Source of the DNA: Xenococcus sp. MO_188.B8
GTDB taxonomy: Bacteria; Cyanobacteriota; Cyanobacteriia; Cyanobacteriales; Xenococcaceae
NCBI GenBank assembly: GCA_030065615.1
Contig: JASJDR010000012.1
Location: 1-64,000 of the forward strand
Length of the DNA stretch: 64,000 bases
Reading direction: 5' to 3'
Part shown: positions 26,695-37,283 of the stretch, in pieces
How the letters are laid out: every line of letters begins with the position of its first letter
Numbering within the stretch: position 1 is the first letter of the stretch
Made by a program: the position numbers and the translations under genes
The notes under the pieces: model-generated
Seen by the model: the letters and a program-made list of their open reading frames with translations, nothing else
Database searches by the model: none
Told to the model about the DNA's origin: nothing

Positions 26695-27186
26695 CTAATA
26701 TAAGCGGTCTAAATCAAGAATGAAAATTGTTTGTGATGTTTCATCATCTTGAGGGATAACCGCAACATGGCTGGCTATTTCTAAAGTATCTGCTTGACGA
26801 TAAGAAATTGGTAAAATGCGAATTTGAGAGAAGGAAACATCTAATAAAGTAGGAGTCTGTAAAACTCTAATTCCTACAGAATCTCCAGTAGGGTTACGAG
26901 TAATAATAAAATATCCTTTTTCTGAAGTCAGATCATCCTGACTGACTTTAAATAATTTGTGATGCAAATCAACGATGGTAACTTCTTGCTCCCCTAAATG
27001 AGTCAGATTAACGTAACTCAATCCACTGCCATAGGTGGGGTTATATCTAGTAACTTTTTTAACTTGTTCGACGGGTAGGGATAAGGTTAATTTGCCAATT
27101 TGAAAAACTACTAATTTTAGTGAAGAATTAATTGCCTGAGGAATAATTGTGGCTGATTTATAGGAATTAAATATTTGATTAACCAT
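26695..27186 (-). CDS. CheW-like adaptor, operon end
   Basis: 163 aa single CheW/SH3-like domain with L-V-V-F-Q-I-G-K-L-T-L-S-L-P-V-E-Q-V and a D-L-H-H-K-L centre. It couples MCPs to CheA. It is the last gene of the chemotaxis operon, 30 bp after cheA. A second CheW (36341-36892) lies near the operon start; the two are divergent in sequence, so they may serve different receptors. Confidence 0.85.
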   Translation of the reverse strand: MVNQIFNSYKSATIIPQAINSSLKLVVFQIGKLTLSLPVEQVKKVTRYNPTYGSGLSYVNLTHLGEQEVTIVDLHHKLFKVSQDDLTSEKGYFIITRNPTGDSVGIRVLQTPTLLDVSFSQIRILPISYRQADTLEIASHVAVIPQDDETSQTIFILDLDRLY

Positions 27187-27216
27187 GGTAGTTAAAGATA
27201 TTGAATGTTTAATGTT

Positions 27217-30200
27217 TTATTTGGTTTTCATGAGGTTTTTGATCCCAGATAATAATTCTTCCTCTACATAAGGTTTAGTAAAGTAAGCATTAGCTCCTAA
27301 TTGTTGTGCTAAAAGACGATTTTTGTCACTGCTGCGAGAAGTAAGTATAGCCACAGGAATTTCCCTTAGCTTGGGTTCTTGACTACGAGCAGTCAATAAT
27401 TCAAAGCCATTAATATTAGGCATTTCGATATCACAAATCGCCAAAGCAATCTGAGGATCATTTCTCATTTGCTCTAATCCTTCCTGACCATCTCTAGCTT
27501 GCAATACTCGATAACCTTGATTTTCCAAACTCAGAGTCATCGTGCGACGCAAAGAAGAGGAATCGTCGATGACAAGAATAGTTCCATTGTTTGTCATCTT
27601 TGTAGAAGTCAAAGTTTGCTTTTGCTTACTAGAATAAATTTCCTTATTTTTAAGTATTTTATTTAATTCATTGATAAATTCTTGTTCCACATAGGGCTTC
27701 GTAAAATAGCCATCAGCGCCTAGTTGGGTCGCTAAATTACGATGTTTATCACCACTACGAGAGGTTAACATGATCACTGGAACCTCTTTCATGACCGAAT
27801 CGCGACGCCGAACCCCTAAAAACTCAAAGCCATTCATATTAGGCATTTCGATATCGCAAACAATTAAATCGAGTTCGGAAATCTGGCGAAATTGTGCTAC
27901 GGCATCTCGTCCATCTTTCGCCTGTAATACTTGGTATCCTTGTTTTTCTAGACTCAAAGCCATAGTTCTTCGTAATGCCGTAGAATCATCTATGACCATA
28001 ATTGTTTTTAGTTGAATTGCCGGAGATTTCGCGGTCGAATCATTATTTTCTAAGTCTTCTTGAGCTAGGTAAGAAGTTTGCTCTTTGCTGGTTGCTCCAT
28101 TACCATGAGTTTCCCCAAGGAACTCATCGATCAAAGTTGCACCGTTGACGACAGGAATCAAAGTACCATCCCCCAGAATCGTACAACCATAGGTGTAGGG
28201 CGGAGCTGGCATCGCTTTACCAAAAGGTTTGATGACAAGTTCTTGTTCACTAATTAATCTTTGGATTTCTAAGGCAAAAAATTGTTGTCCTCGTCGCAAT
28301 AGTAACAATGGTAAAGCCCAATCTTCTGGTGCCGCAACAGATTCAAAAGCTTTGCTACTAGTCTGATTGGTAGCGATCTGGCAATTATATTGCAATAATT
28401 CTTCCAGGGGATAGATCGGAACTAAATTTTCTTCCCAAAACAGGAATCTTTGATTACCAGACAACTTAAGTTGTTCTGGCAGCGGAATAATAATTTCGGC
28501 GATACTGTCAGAAGGAATAGCAAAAGCAGTTTGCGATAAAGCAAACACTAACAGTTTCGCAATCGTTAAAGTCAGGGGCAGTCGCAGAATAAAAGTAGTG
28601 CCTTGACCAGAAGTAGAATTAACAGTTATGCTGCCCTTTAGCGATTCTATTTGCGATCGCACAACGCTCATCCCCACACCACGCCCCGAAACTTCACTAA
28701 CTTGCTCTGCAGTAGAAAATCCTGGCTCAAAGATTAAATCAAAGAGACGCGCGTTATTTAACGCGCTAACTTCAGCAGCCGACATCATCCCTTTTTTAAT
28801 CGCTTTCTTGGCAATTTTTTGGACGTTTAACCCTTCACCATCATCTCTGATTTCAATAACTGTTTGATTACCTTGATAATAGGCCTGAATTTTAATTGTT
28901 CCTTCTGCCGATTTACCTCGCTGTTGGCGTAGATCTGACGATTCAATCCCATGATCAAAAGCATTTCTCAGTAAATGTAGTAGAGGATCATAGAGTTTCT
29001 CTAAGACCGCCTTGTCTACTAGGACTCCAGTGCCTATCATCTTGAGTTTGACCGGTTTTTGATATTTATTAGATAAATCTCGCAGCGTCCGGGGGAAACG
29101 TTTGAGAATTTGCTCTAAAGGAAGCATTCTCGCCCACATCATTTCGTCCCGCATCTGACTCAACATTTGGCGTTGGAGATTAATAGTGCGATCAGATTGA
29201 TGGGCAAACAGAGCAATATCATCAACTCCTTCTTCAAGCTGGAGAATTTCTTCTAAGATCTCTTGAAGTCGTAAATGTAATTGACTATAACTATCCATCT
29301 CCAAAGAATCAAATTCTGCCAACACCTCGATTGGGTTTGCTGGGGAAGAATCTGGCGGGGATTTTTCTGCTTCTACTAATAATTGATCAGAAAATTCGCG
29401 TAGTTTACTAGTTAAATTCCGAAAACGGGTAAATTTTGTAATTAAATCTTGAACATTAATTTGCAATTGTTCATTTTGCAACGACAAACTATTCCGATTG
29501 ATAACCAGTTCTCCAATCAGATTATTCATTCTTTCTAGACGATCTAGATCAACTCTGACAGTTAGATTATTACCGACAGCCGCTTGTTGCTGCTGGATTT
29601 TAGCCGGAGATGAACCAGGAGGATATAATTCGGGAGTGGTAATCGGGACTGCTTCTATGGCAGGTAAACGATCAAAAATTTCCCCGACCGATTGAATGGC
29701 ATCTTCAAGATTTTCTGGTGGCTCGAATTCTTCTGCTTCTGAATCAATATCAGGTAAATTAACTTCTTCCCCAAAGTTCATTGACCCAAACACATCTTCT
29801 AAATCGGAAGTTCCAGGAGTTAAATATTCCGTTTTCTCTTCTGGGAGAGATTCTATTTGCTCTATTGTACTATCCCAAGATTCAGGCCCAAGATTATCAA
29901 AGAATCCAGACATTTCTAAATCGGTGGAGGTCAGAATTTCGTTAGTGTCACCAAAAACTTCGTCCAGAGATGGAGTTGCTAAAGATTCGAGCAAATCTTC
30001 GGTTAGATCTTGATTTGCGGGTTCGGCCAAGCTATCTGAGATCCCAAATATTTCATTGAGAGTCTCATCCTCTTGTTGAGAAATCGTAGCCAAAACATCC
30101 CCACCAAAAACTTCGTCCAGCGCCTGAGCATCTTCTGTGATTAATTGTTGATCATCTTGTAACAAAGAATTAGTTGAGGCTAGAGCCAATAATTCAGCAG

Positions 30201-30957
30201 AGGGTTCGCCACCGCGATCGCGATCGCCTGCTAAAATAGAAGTCCTAGCAGACTGGCAATCGGCAACAATAATTTTGGTGAGCTCTAGAGCATTGCCCGG
30301 ATCTTGAGCTAATGCCTGATTTGCTAAATCAATAATTTCCTTAAATCCCGAGAGATTAAATAATTCCGCAAACCCAGCTAACATTTCTATTTGAGTTTGC
30401 AATTCCTCGGTGACATCAAACTCTTCGGGATGGCTTAACACCTGATTGAGACGCTCTAGCGATTGAGCCACATCAATTTCAAAAATTGAGGCTACAATAT
30501 CAACTCCGAGATCCGTCGCACTGGGAATATAGCTTTCTCCCTCTTGAAGGGCTTCTGACAATAGTTCGGCTAATTGTTCAAATATAGGTTCAGCCGTTGC
30601 TAAGGCTGAATCTTCATCAAAAGCTCCGGTGGCAATTTGTTCATTAAGAGGGTTGCGTAAACAATCATATCCCTGGAGCAACAAACTTTCTAAATGGTCA
30701 TCAAATTCTACTGTGTCGCTATAGAGAGCCTTGAAAAAATCTTCTAAACGATGAGCTAACTTTTTAATCCCGTGCAATTCCACGCTAGCAGCTCCCCCTT
30801 TGATCGAATGGGCTGCCCGCATTAGTTCGTGAACTTTCGGCGTACTATGATCTTCTTTGAGATGGAGTAACCCATCTTCTAGTACTTGTAAAAGTTCTTG
30901 TGCTTCTTCAATAAAAAATTGATAGGCTTGATCGCGAATATCGGGATTGAGAGACAT
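27217..30957 (-). CDS. Hybrid CheA histidine kinase (PixL/PilL-type), tandem receivers
   Basis: 1246 aa. An Hpt domain with phospho-His50 (R-A-A-H-S-I-K-G-G-A) is followed by a long acidic linker (about 170-445) carrying four copies of an L-x-E/D-V/I-F-G motif. The dimerisation and HATPase domain (H-L-L-R-N-A-F-D-H-G-I-E, D-D-G-E-G-L, G-R-G-V-G-M-S-V-V) precedes a CheW-like domain and two receiver domains (each V-I-D-D-S, C-D-I-E-M-P-N, T-K-P-Y). The receivers look like a recent duplication. Fifth enzyme gene in the Pix/Tax-type operon, 16 bp after the MCP. Confidence 0.93.
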   Translation of the reverse strand: MSLNPDIRDQAYQFFIEEAQELLQVLEDGLLHLKEDHSTPKVHELMRAAHSIKGGAASVELHGIKKLAHRLEDFFKALYSDTVEFDDHLESLLLQGYDCLRNPLNEQIATGAFDEDSALATAEPIFEQLAELLSEALQEGESYIPSATDLGVDIVASIFEIDVAQSLERLNQVLSHPEEFDVTEELQTQIEMLAGFAELFNLSGFKEIIDLANQALAQDPGNALELTKIIVADCQSARTSILAGDRDRGGEPSAELLALASTNSLLQDDQQLITEDAQALDEVFGGDVLATISQQEDETLNEIFGISDSLAEPANQDLTEDLLESLATPSLDEVFGDTNEILTSTDLEMSGFFDNLGPESWDSTIEQIESLPEEKTEYLTPGTSDLEDVFGSMNFGEEVNLPDIDSEAEEFEPPENLEDAIQSVGEIFDRLPAIEAVPITTPELYPPGSSPAKIQQQQAAVGNNLTVRVDLDRLERMNNLIGELVINRNSLSLQNEQLQINVQDLITKFTRFRNLTSKLREFSDQLLVEAEKSPPDSSPANPIEVLAEFDSLEMDSYSQLHLRLQEILEEILQLEEGVDDIALFAHQSDRTINLQRQMLSQMRDEMMWARMLPLEQILKRFPRTLRDLSNKYQKPVKLKMIGTGVLVDKAVLEKLYDPLLHLLRNAFDHGIESSDLRQQRGKSAEGTIKIQAYYQGNQTVIEIRDDGEGLNVQKIAKKAIKKGMMSAAEVSALNNARLFDLIFEPGFSTAEQVSEVSGRGVGMSVVRSQIESLKGSITVNSTSGQGTTFILRLPLTLTIAKLLVFALSQTAFAIPSDSIAEIIIPLPEQLKLSGNQRFLFWEENLVPIYPLEELLQYNCQIATNQTSSKAFESVAAPEDWALPLLLLRRGQQFFALEIQRLISEQELVIKPFGKAMPAPPYTYGCTILGDGTLIPVVNGATLIDEFLGETHGNGATSKEQTSYLAQEDLENNDSTAKSPAIQLKTIMVIDDSTALRRTMALSLEKQGYQVLQAKDGRDAVAQFRQISELDLIVCDIEMPNMNGFEFLGVRRRDSVMKEVPVIMLTSRSGDKHRNLATQLGADGYFTKPYVEQEFINELNKILKNKEIYSSKQKQTLTSTKMTNNGTILVIDDSSSLRRTMTLSLENQGYRVLQARDGQEGLEQMRNDPQIALAICDIEMPNINGFELLTARSQEPKLREIPVAILTSRSSDKNRLLAQQLGANAYFTKPYVEEELLSGIKNLMKTK

Positions 30958-30973
30958 GATAGAGTTAGGAGCG

Positions 30974-33793
30974 TTAAGTTTTAAATTTGGCGATTCCTGT
31001 TTGTAATTTCCTCGCTACGGCAAGCAGTTTTTCAATTTCTTGGGAAACTTCGGTGGCAAATTGCGAGTTTTCTTGAGCAGTAACAGCAACATGGGCAATA
31101 TTTTCACTGACTAAATTAGAAGTTTGCGATTGTTGGCTAGCAGCTTGGGCAATCTCCTTGACTAATTGACTGATTTCTTGACTGGCAATGGTGACACTGT
31201 GGAGATTGTGACGAGTTTTTTGTACTAGCTCCGTTCCTGTGACCACCTGTTTGGTACCGTTAGTCATAGCGGCAATCAGTTCATTAGTTTCCAGTTGAAT
31301 TCTGGCTACTAAATTGTCAACATCCGCCGTGGCTGTGGCAGATTGGGCAGCTAAGGAACGAACTTCATCGGCAATCACCGCAAAGCCTTTTCCCTGTTCT
31401 CCTGCTCGGGCTGCTTCAATGGAAGCTTTTAAAGCTAACAGATGGGTTTGAGCGGCAAAACGACCAATGGAATTAACTACTTGAGAAATTTCTTGGGAAG
31501 ATTCTCCCAGACGTTTTACTTTTTGCTCGGTTTCGAGAACCGTAGCTTGCAGACTATTAATTTTGACGACTGCTTGGTTCATGGCCTGATCGCCATCGGT
31601 AATAGTGCTACTGGCTTGTTGTACAATTTGTTCTGCTTGTGCTGCATTAACAGATACATTGCGAATCGACTCTGTCATAGTTTTAATTTGCGCTACAGTT
31701 TTAGCGATCGCACCTGCCTGGCTCATGGCTTCGATTGTTAGTTTCTGGACTAAACTGTCGTTAGTTGCTGCGGTTTTTTCTACTTCTTTAGCGACATCCT
31801 TCACTTGGGTAACTAGCTTGTGTAAACTCTCGATAGTGGCGTTATAAGAGTCAGCTATGGTACCAATTTCATCATCGGTAATGTTCGCTCGAATCGTTAA
31901 ATCCCCAGTAGTCAAACCCTCAACTTCTTCGAGTAATTGCCAAGCTCGCGCTTCTAGTTGTTCCTTTTCTTGTTTCGCTTGTAGTTCGGCATCTTTTTGT
32001 TGGGTGAGGAACTCTAAACGATCTAGTGCTAAGACCATTTGCTGGCTTAACTGCTCGACAAAGTCAATTTCTCCCTCTTGCCAATTACGAGTATCAGAAC
32101 ATTGGTGAACGATCAAAAAACCCAGCAATTTTCCTTGAAATTCAATGGTACAGGTTAAGCTTGCTTGGACTTCCAGAGCTGCTAGCAATTGCCGATAAGA
32201 TTCTGAGAGCTCCTCTGCTTGAATATCGGAGATCTCTTGAACTTGATGTTCCTGGGCTGGGGCGAGTAACTCTTGAATAACTTCTGGCGGATAAATTACT
32301 TCTCCCAAGGTTGATGAGTATCCTGAAACCAGACTCTCGGCAACGACAATTCCTGCGGCATCTTCTGTCAAGCTATAGTATAAAACTCGGTCAGCATTCA
32401 AAGCTGCTTGTAATTTCTCAACTATGGTTTGGCAAATCAATTGCCCATCTTTGAGATTGTTAACTTGAAGAATGATATCTCGGAGAATTTTAGCCTGCAA
32501 TGTCTCTTGCTTTTGTTGCCGGAGAAGTTTTTGAACTTGAACAATTAAATTATTGAAACTATTAGCCAAGGTTTGAGTTTCCAAAGTTCCTTTAGGTTCG
32601 GCCAAGATATCTAACTCTCCAGCGGCAGCTCTTTCAGCGGTAGTTGCCAAATCAACTAGAGGTTGAGCTAGCTTATTCGCGAGTAAAATACTAATAATGG
32701 TAACTACAATCCCCATAAAAAGAGCGATTGGTAACAAAACGGGAATCAATTCACTACCGGCCGCTTGTAACTCTAGTCGATCTACAGAAGCGATCGCAAC
32801 CCAATTTTGACCTTTAATCGGCAGTAAATTGTAGTATTTGTTTTTTGCTAAGAAACTGACCCTTAATAAGTCATTTTTACTACCGTAAGGTTCGATTTTT
32901 AGCTCTTTTAAGCCAGGTATGGCTTGCAGTTGTTGAGTTAAACCCTCTAAATTTGCGTTAGACTTGAGGAGTAATTCTGCTATTTGCACCATCTCAACTC
33001 CGCCCACAATAGCAAAATTATCACTTAAACCCCGAGACGTAATAGATTGAATAGCTTGATCGGCTGCGGGAGAAATAATTTGCACTGTTTGGGATTTTTC
33101 TATTCCTGAAAGAGCTAGATTATCTGCTAACACATTAAAGTAACTTGCCGGAAGCAAAGCTTTAATCACTCCTAAAAATTGCCCTGTTTGGGGATCTTTA
33201 ATCGCTTGAACTAATTCAAACCCCACAGTATTAGCCGATTCGTCAAATTCTGGAGGACTCAGCCATTGATGATCGCTTTGACCTTTTTGCCACCAGTCTT
33301 CGTCTCGTTGGACAAAATCTGAAGTCGGAGCACTGTAAGCAATATTGAAACCTTGGCTATTGGTATAAAATATTTCTGACAAACCTGAAACTGTTAGAAT
33401 TCGCTGGAGCTCGTCATTAAGTTTTGGATTAGGCTGGAGTAACTTCGTCTGACTAAATTGCTGTTCTAATTGCTCGATAGACAATTTTTCCAAATTGGAT
33501 TGCTTAACTAAGACTTGGCTGTCTCGGACAGAGTCTAGAGTTTGACTACTATTGGCGATTAATTCAGTAATTTTGATCGCTTCTGTTACCTTTTGCTCAA
33601 TGGTTTTTCCTGCCAGAGTCACTTGATTAGCGAGCTGTTGTTTAATCTCCTGCTGAGCTTTTTTCCATACCAGAAACCGATATCCTAGTAACCCCGATAG
33701 GGTTAGCGTACCTAATACTGTAGGTAAGACTACAGATAAGAGCCGATTTCGTAAATTTACTCGGCTCAAGCCGAAGGAGGTAGATGTTGGCAT
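30974..33793 (-). CDS. Methyl-accepting chemotaxis protein, Cache-HAMP-GAF (PixJ-like)
   Basis: 939 aa. Order: TM helix (about 14-35), a large periplasmic Cache-like sensor (40-345), TM (about 350-370), HAMP, a GAF domain (about 435-600), a second HAMP-like segment and the MCP signalling coil with hairpin A-R-A-G-E-Q-G-K-G-F-A-V-I-A-D-E-V. The GAF has V-H-Q-C as in phytochrome-related GAFs but no bilin-binding Cys (neither DxCF nor the C-H pair). The hairpin reads T-H-L-L-A-L-K where T-N-L-L-A-L-N is usual. Confidence 0.9.
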   Translation of the reverse strand: MPTSTSFGLSRVNLRNRLLSVVLPTVLGTLTLSGLLGYRFLVWKKAQQEIKQQLANQVTLAGKTIEQKVTEAIKITELIANSSQTLDSVRDSQVLVKQSNLEKLSIEQLEQQFSQTKLLQPNPKLNDELQRILTVSGLSEIFYTNSQGFNIAYSAPTSDFVQRDEDWWQKGQSDHQWLSPPEFDESANTVGFELVQAIKDPQTGQFLGVIKALLPASYFNVLADNLALSGIEKSQTVQIISPAADQAIQSITSRGLSDNFAIVGGVEMVQIAELLLKSNANLEGLTQQLQAIPGLKELKIEPYGSKNDLLRVSFLAKNKYYNLLPIKGQNWVAIASVDRLELQAAGSELIPVLLPIALFMGIVVTIISILLANKLAQPLVDLATTAERAAAGELDILAEPKGTLETQTLANSFNNLIVQVQKLLRQQKQETLQAKILRDIILQVNNLKDGQLICQTIVEKLQAALNADRVLYYSLTEDAAGIVVAESLVSGYSSTLGEVIYPPEVIQELLAPAQEHQVQEISDIQAEELSESYRQLLAALEVQASLTCTIEFQGKLLGFLIVHQCSDTRNWQEGEIDFVEQLSQQMVLALDRLEFLTQQKDAELQAKQEKEQLEARAWQLLEEVEGLTTGDLTIRANITDDEIGTIADSYNATIESLHKLVTQVKDVAKEVEKTAATNDSLVQKLTIEAMSQAGAIAKTVAQIKTMTESIRNVSVNAAQAEQIVQQASSTITDGDQAMNQAVVKINSLQATVLETEQKVKRLGESSQEISQVVNSIGRFAAQTHLLALKASIEAARAGEQGKGFAVIADEVRSLAAQSATATADVDNLVARIQLETNELIAAMTNGTKQVVTGTELVQKTRHNLHSVTIASQEISQLVKEIAQAASQQSQTSNLVSENIAHVAVTAQENSQFATEVSQEIEKLLAVARKLQTGIAKFKT

Positions 33794-33856
33794 ATCTTGA
33801 CGGAGATCAATAACAAGTTCTGATTAAAATAATGAATTGATGACGGGATAGGTTAA

Positions 33857-36178
33857 TTAATTAACTTTAAATTTACTGACACTGGCTTGTAATTCCTGAG
33901 CTACCGTGAGTAGTTCTTTAAAGGAATCAGATACTTGCAACGCTTCTGTGGCAGTTTTTTCGGAAACAGCAGCTACCTGCGCCATAGTTTGACTCACTAT
34001 TTCGGAATCTTTGGACTGTTCTACGGTTGCTTGCGCTATCGTAATAACCAGTTCGTCAATCTGACTACTCACCTGGGCTATGTGATTCAAAGAAGAACGG
34101 GTTTCATCAACTAACTTGGTGCCCGCTACCACCTGTTCAGTCCCTGACTCCATAGCTGCCACTACTTCATTGGTTTCGGCCTGAATTTCTGCTACCAGGG
34201 ATTCAATATCTGCCGTTGCTTCTGCTGATTGCCGGGCTAAAGAACGCACCTCATCTGCTACCACAGCAAAACCTCGACCCTCCTCTCCTGCATGGGCTGC
34301 TTCAATAGAAGCATTTAAAGCTAAGAGGTTAGTTTGATCGGCAAAGCTACTAATCAGATTGACAACCTTAGAAATTTTTTGGGATGATTCCCCCAGTCGC
34401 TTCACTTTTTTGGCCGTTTCCGCAACGGTTTCCCGAATCGCGCTAAAGCCATCGACGGTTCTATTCATCACCTCATCCCCTGCTTGCACAGTATCTGAAG
34501 CTAGACGGACTGCTTTTTCAGCTGCTTCGGCATTGCTGGCTACAACTTGAATCGAATTAGTCATAGCTTGAATCCGTCCCAGGGCTTTAGTGATTTCCTG
34601 GGTTTGCTCTGAGGCCCCTTGAGATAATTCTTGAATCGCAGTTTCTTTAGCACTAGTCGTTGTTGATACTAGAGCTGCTGCACTTTGGACTTGAGTTACT
34701 AATTTCCTTAGACTCTCAATCGTAGCATTGTAGGAATCGGCAATGGTGCCGATTTCATCTTCTTTAATTTGGGCGCGAATGGTTAAATCTCCTTGACTAA
34801 CCGGATCTACTTCCATCAGTAATTCTAAAGCTCGTCTTTGCAATTTTTCTTTAGCTTGACGTTCTTTCTCTTGAGACTGTTTTTGCCTTTGTAGTAGCTC
34901 GGCTTTTTCTAAAGCATTGCCAGTTTGAATAGCTATTTTAATTAATAATTCAGTTTCTTTAATTTGCCATTCTCTAGGAGAATCACATTGATGTACAACG
35001 AGTAAACCAGTCAATTTTTCTCCTATCAATACGGGGATTACTAAATTAGCCTTGACCGCCCAGGATTCTAACTGCTGAAGCTCAGATTCTGAAAAACCTG
35101 CTTGAGATACATCAGCAATCGCGTGAACTTCGCCTGAGCGATATTTTTCGAGATATTGGTCTGCCAAACCAGGATCTTGTATTGGAGTTCTTGAAGCTAC
35201 AGGATAACCATCCTGAACCGATTCAGCAATGATAGTTCCTTGCCATTGTTGATCAAAAGTATAATAGATAACGCGATCGCTATTTAAAACTTGGCGACTA
35301 TCTTCTACTGCGAGCTTAACAATAGCTTCTGGTTCTAAGGCTTCTCCAAAATTCAAAGCAATTTTTTGGAGGATTTGAGATTTCTTGGCATCTTCTCGCA
35401 GTTTATTTTCGTTAATTGCAATCGAATCTGCTAGTTGATTAAAAGTACTTGCCAGTAGAGCAACTTCATCATTAGTCCGCATCGGAGCTCTAGCTTTGAG
35501 ATCACCTTCAGCAAAATCCTGGGTTATTTGTTGTAATTCTTGAATGGGTTCGGTGATCGCTCTTCCTAAGAAATCTGTTAACCAGAGAGTTGCAGCGATT
35601 ACCAATCCCGACAAGGACATCTGCAATCCGATATTAGTCCAAAATACCGCAGAATTTCTAACTCTACCATAGACAATAACCGCTATAGTTTCTTGATTAT
35701 TATTAGTAATTGCTTGAGCTGCTAAGCTGTAGGTCTCGTTATTGATGTTGGCTTGCTCAGTAACCACTCTTCCTCGATTATCAACAGCTGAATGTAAAAT
35801 ACTAGTTGTAGATAAGGTGGGTAATTTACTATTTTCTGCTGCTTCTGACAAAGAATTGATTAAACTAAACTCTCCTGTCGATTGAGGAAGATAGACTGTA
35901 CTATAATCTCCGTTATCGGTAAATGCTGCTACTGTTTTCTGCACAATCGGGAAGTTCTTCTTCACAAGATCCTCTTTCACCAAAGTGCCAATAACAGCTA
36001 TTTGCGATTCAACTTCTTGGAATTTTTGTGATTCTAAACTTTTTCTGAGAATGATTCCTCCAGAACCTACTACGATCACTAAAGCTCCCAAACCAAACCA
36101 AGAAATTAATCTTGTTTTGCTAGTAATAGGGAGATGATAAAGTTTACTTAATAAAGAAGGAGCTTGTTTAGTACCCAT
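33857..36178 (-). CDS. Methyl-accepting chemotaxis protein, HAMP-GAF (PixJ-like)
   Basis: 773 aa. TM helix (about 24-45), a short periplasmic domain, TM (about 180-200), HAMP, then a GAF domain (about 260-425) that closely resembles cyanobacteriochrome GAFs ([30 protein letters not shown]). The expected chromophore C-H pair is replaced by S-E in A-G-F-S-E-S-E, and D-P-G-L stands where DxCF would be. A second HAMP and the MCP hairpin ([11 protein letters not shown]) follow. 63 bp before the next MCP. Confidence 0.9.
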   Translation of the reverse strand: MGTKQAPSLLSKLYHLPITSKTRLISWFGLGALVIVVGSGGIILRKSLESQKFQEVESQIAVIGTLVKEDLVKKNFPIVQKTVAAFTDNGDYSTVYLPQSTGEFSLINSLSEAAENSKLPTLSTTSILHSAVDNRGRVVTEQANINNETYSLAAQAITNNNQETIAVIVYGRVRNSAVFWTNIGLQMSLSGLVIAATLWLTDFLGRAITEPIQELQQITQDFAEGDLKARAPMRTNDEVALLASTFNQLADSIAINENKLREDAKKSQILQKIALNFGEALEPEAIVKLAVEDSRQVLNSDRVIYYTFDQQWQGTIIAESVQDGYPVASRTPIQDPGLADQYLEKYRSGEVHAIADVSQAGFSESELQQLESWAVKANLVIPVLIGEKLTGLLVVHQCDSPREWQIKETELLIKIAIQTGNALEKAELLQRQKQSQEKERQAKEKLQRRALELLMEVDPVSQGDLTIRAQIKEDEIGTIADSYNATIESLRKLVTQVQSAAALVSTTTSAKETAIQELSQGASEQTQEITKALGRIQAMTNSIQVVASNAEAAEKAVRLASDTVQAGDEVMNRTVDGFSAIRETVAETAKKVKRLGESSQKISKVVNLISSFADQTNLLALNASIEAAHAGEEGRGFAVVADEVRSLARQSAEATADIESLVAEIQAETNEVVAAMESGTEQVVAGTKLVDETRSSLNHIAQVSSQIDELVITIAQATVEQSKDSEIVSQTMAQVAAVSEKTATEALQVSDSFKELLTVAQELQASVSKFKVN

Positions 36179-36340
36179 ATTGTTGTAAATTATACTGGTT
36201 ACCGGAATTCGCGAACTAAATCGAATTATTAATTACCTAAAAAATTAACTTTGTATATTTCAATATTGATAAATGAATAGCAATCTTAAAAATATCGATT
36301 AATCAATTCATATTTGTTAAAAATAAATTTTTAGTTGTAT

Positions 36341-36892
36341 CTAATTTTGAGGCATGGCAGTGATGATCGCATCACCATCTAAGACTAGGATTATCTGACC
36401 ATCTGGTTTAACCCAATAACCCCTAAGAAAAGGTGCCAAAGCTGAAGTAATTGCTGAAGCAGGAGGAGACTGAATCCCATCAGGATTGCACCATTCAATA
36501 TCCTCTACTCTTGTCATAATTAACCCTAGGCTAATTTGAGATTTGTTGCGATTATTATGAGATTGATTGCTATAAGATAGAACAACAGCGGTATGATTTG
36601 TGGCATTAACTTCTTGCTGATACCAAGGATTAAGACCAATCAGATGTCCTAAATCCACTATCCAAAGAATTTCACCTCGCCAATTATAAACCCCCATCAC
36701 CCAAGATGGCATTTGGGGAATAGGCACAACTTTACCGACACCAATTTTCAGAACTTCTGTTACTTGTTCAATGGGTAACATGATTTTGGTTTCTGGTTCG
36801 ATATGGAATCGTAAAAACTGTTCTTCTTGGCGATTTTGCAAAAGTTCGCTAGGCGAATTAACTAATTTATTGTAAGTAGTATAGTCAGGCAC
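36341..36892 (-). CDS. CheW-like adaptor (PixI/PilI-type)
   Basis: 183 aa. One CheW domain with I-M-L-P-I-E-Q-V-T-E-V-L, M-G-V-Y-N-W-R-G-E-I-L-W-I-V-D-L and V-L-D-G-D-A. It links receptors to CheA. It sits 28 bp after the CheY-like gene, in the same place as PixI in Pix operons. Confidence 0.9.
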   Translation of the reverse strand: MPDYTTYNKLVNSPSELLQNRQEEQFLRFHIEPETKIMLPIEQVTEVLKIGVGKVVPIPQMPSWVMGVYNWRGEILWIVDLGHLIGLNPWYQQEVNATNHTAVVLSYSNQSHNNRNKSQISLGLIMTRVEDIEWCNPDGIQSPPASAITSALAPFLRGYWVKPDGQIILVLDGDAIITAMPQN

Positions 36893-36920
36893 AATTTTAT
36901 ATCTTCCTTAATAAACTACC

Positions 36921-37283
36921 TTATTGAATCAATTGCTGAACAGTTTGAATTAACTCTTCCTGATTTACAGGTTTAGGAAGATAGGCATCTGCACCTTGTT
37001 TTTTGCCCCAAAATTTATCCATATCGGTTCCTTTGTTCGAACAAAGAATGATCGGAATTTTATTGGTTGCTTCTGATCCTTTGAGTTCACGACAAATCTC
37101 AAAGCCACTAAGCCCAGGTAGCATTACATCTAACAAAATTAGATCAGGATGAGTATCAGCTATTTTCTCTAGAGCTTCTTCGCCACTAGTAGCAACCAAG
37201 ACATCAACGCCGATCCCTTTTAAACAATTCGTTAGGATGGCTCTTTCTGTTGCTGAATCATCTACAATCAGGGCTTGTCCCAT
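36921..37283 (-). CDS. CheY-like single-domain response regulator (PixH/PilH-type)
   Basis: 120 aa receiver with I-V-D-D-S, phosphoacceptor in L-L-D-V-M-L-P-G-L-S-G-F-E-I and the conserved K-P-V. No output domain, so it acts by protein contact, likely on the pilus motor or as a phosphate sink for CheA. Second gene of the chemotaxis operon; a 195-bp gap separates it from the PATAN gene. Confidence 0.92.
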   Translation of the reverse strand: MGQALIVDDSATERAILTNCLKGIGVDVLVATSGEEALEKIADTHPDLILLDVMLPGLSGFEICRELKGSEATNKIPIILCSNKGTDMDKFWGKKQGADAYLPKPVNQEELIQTVQQLIQ

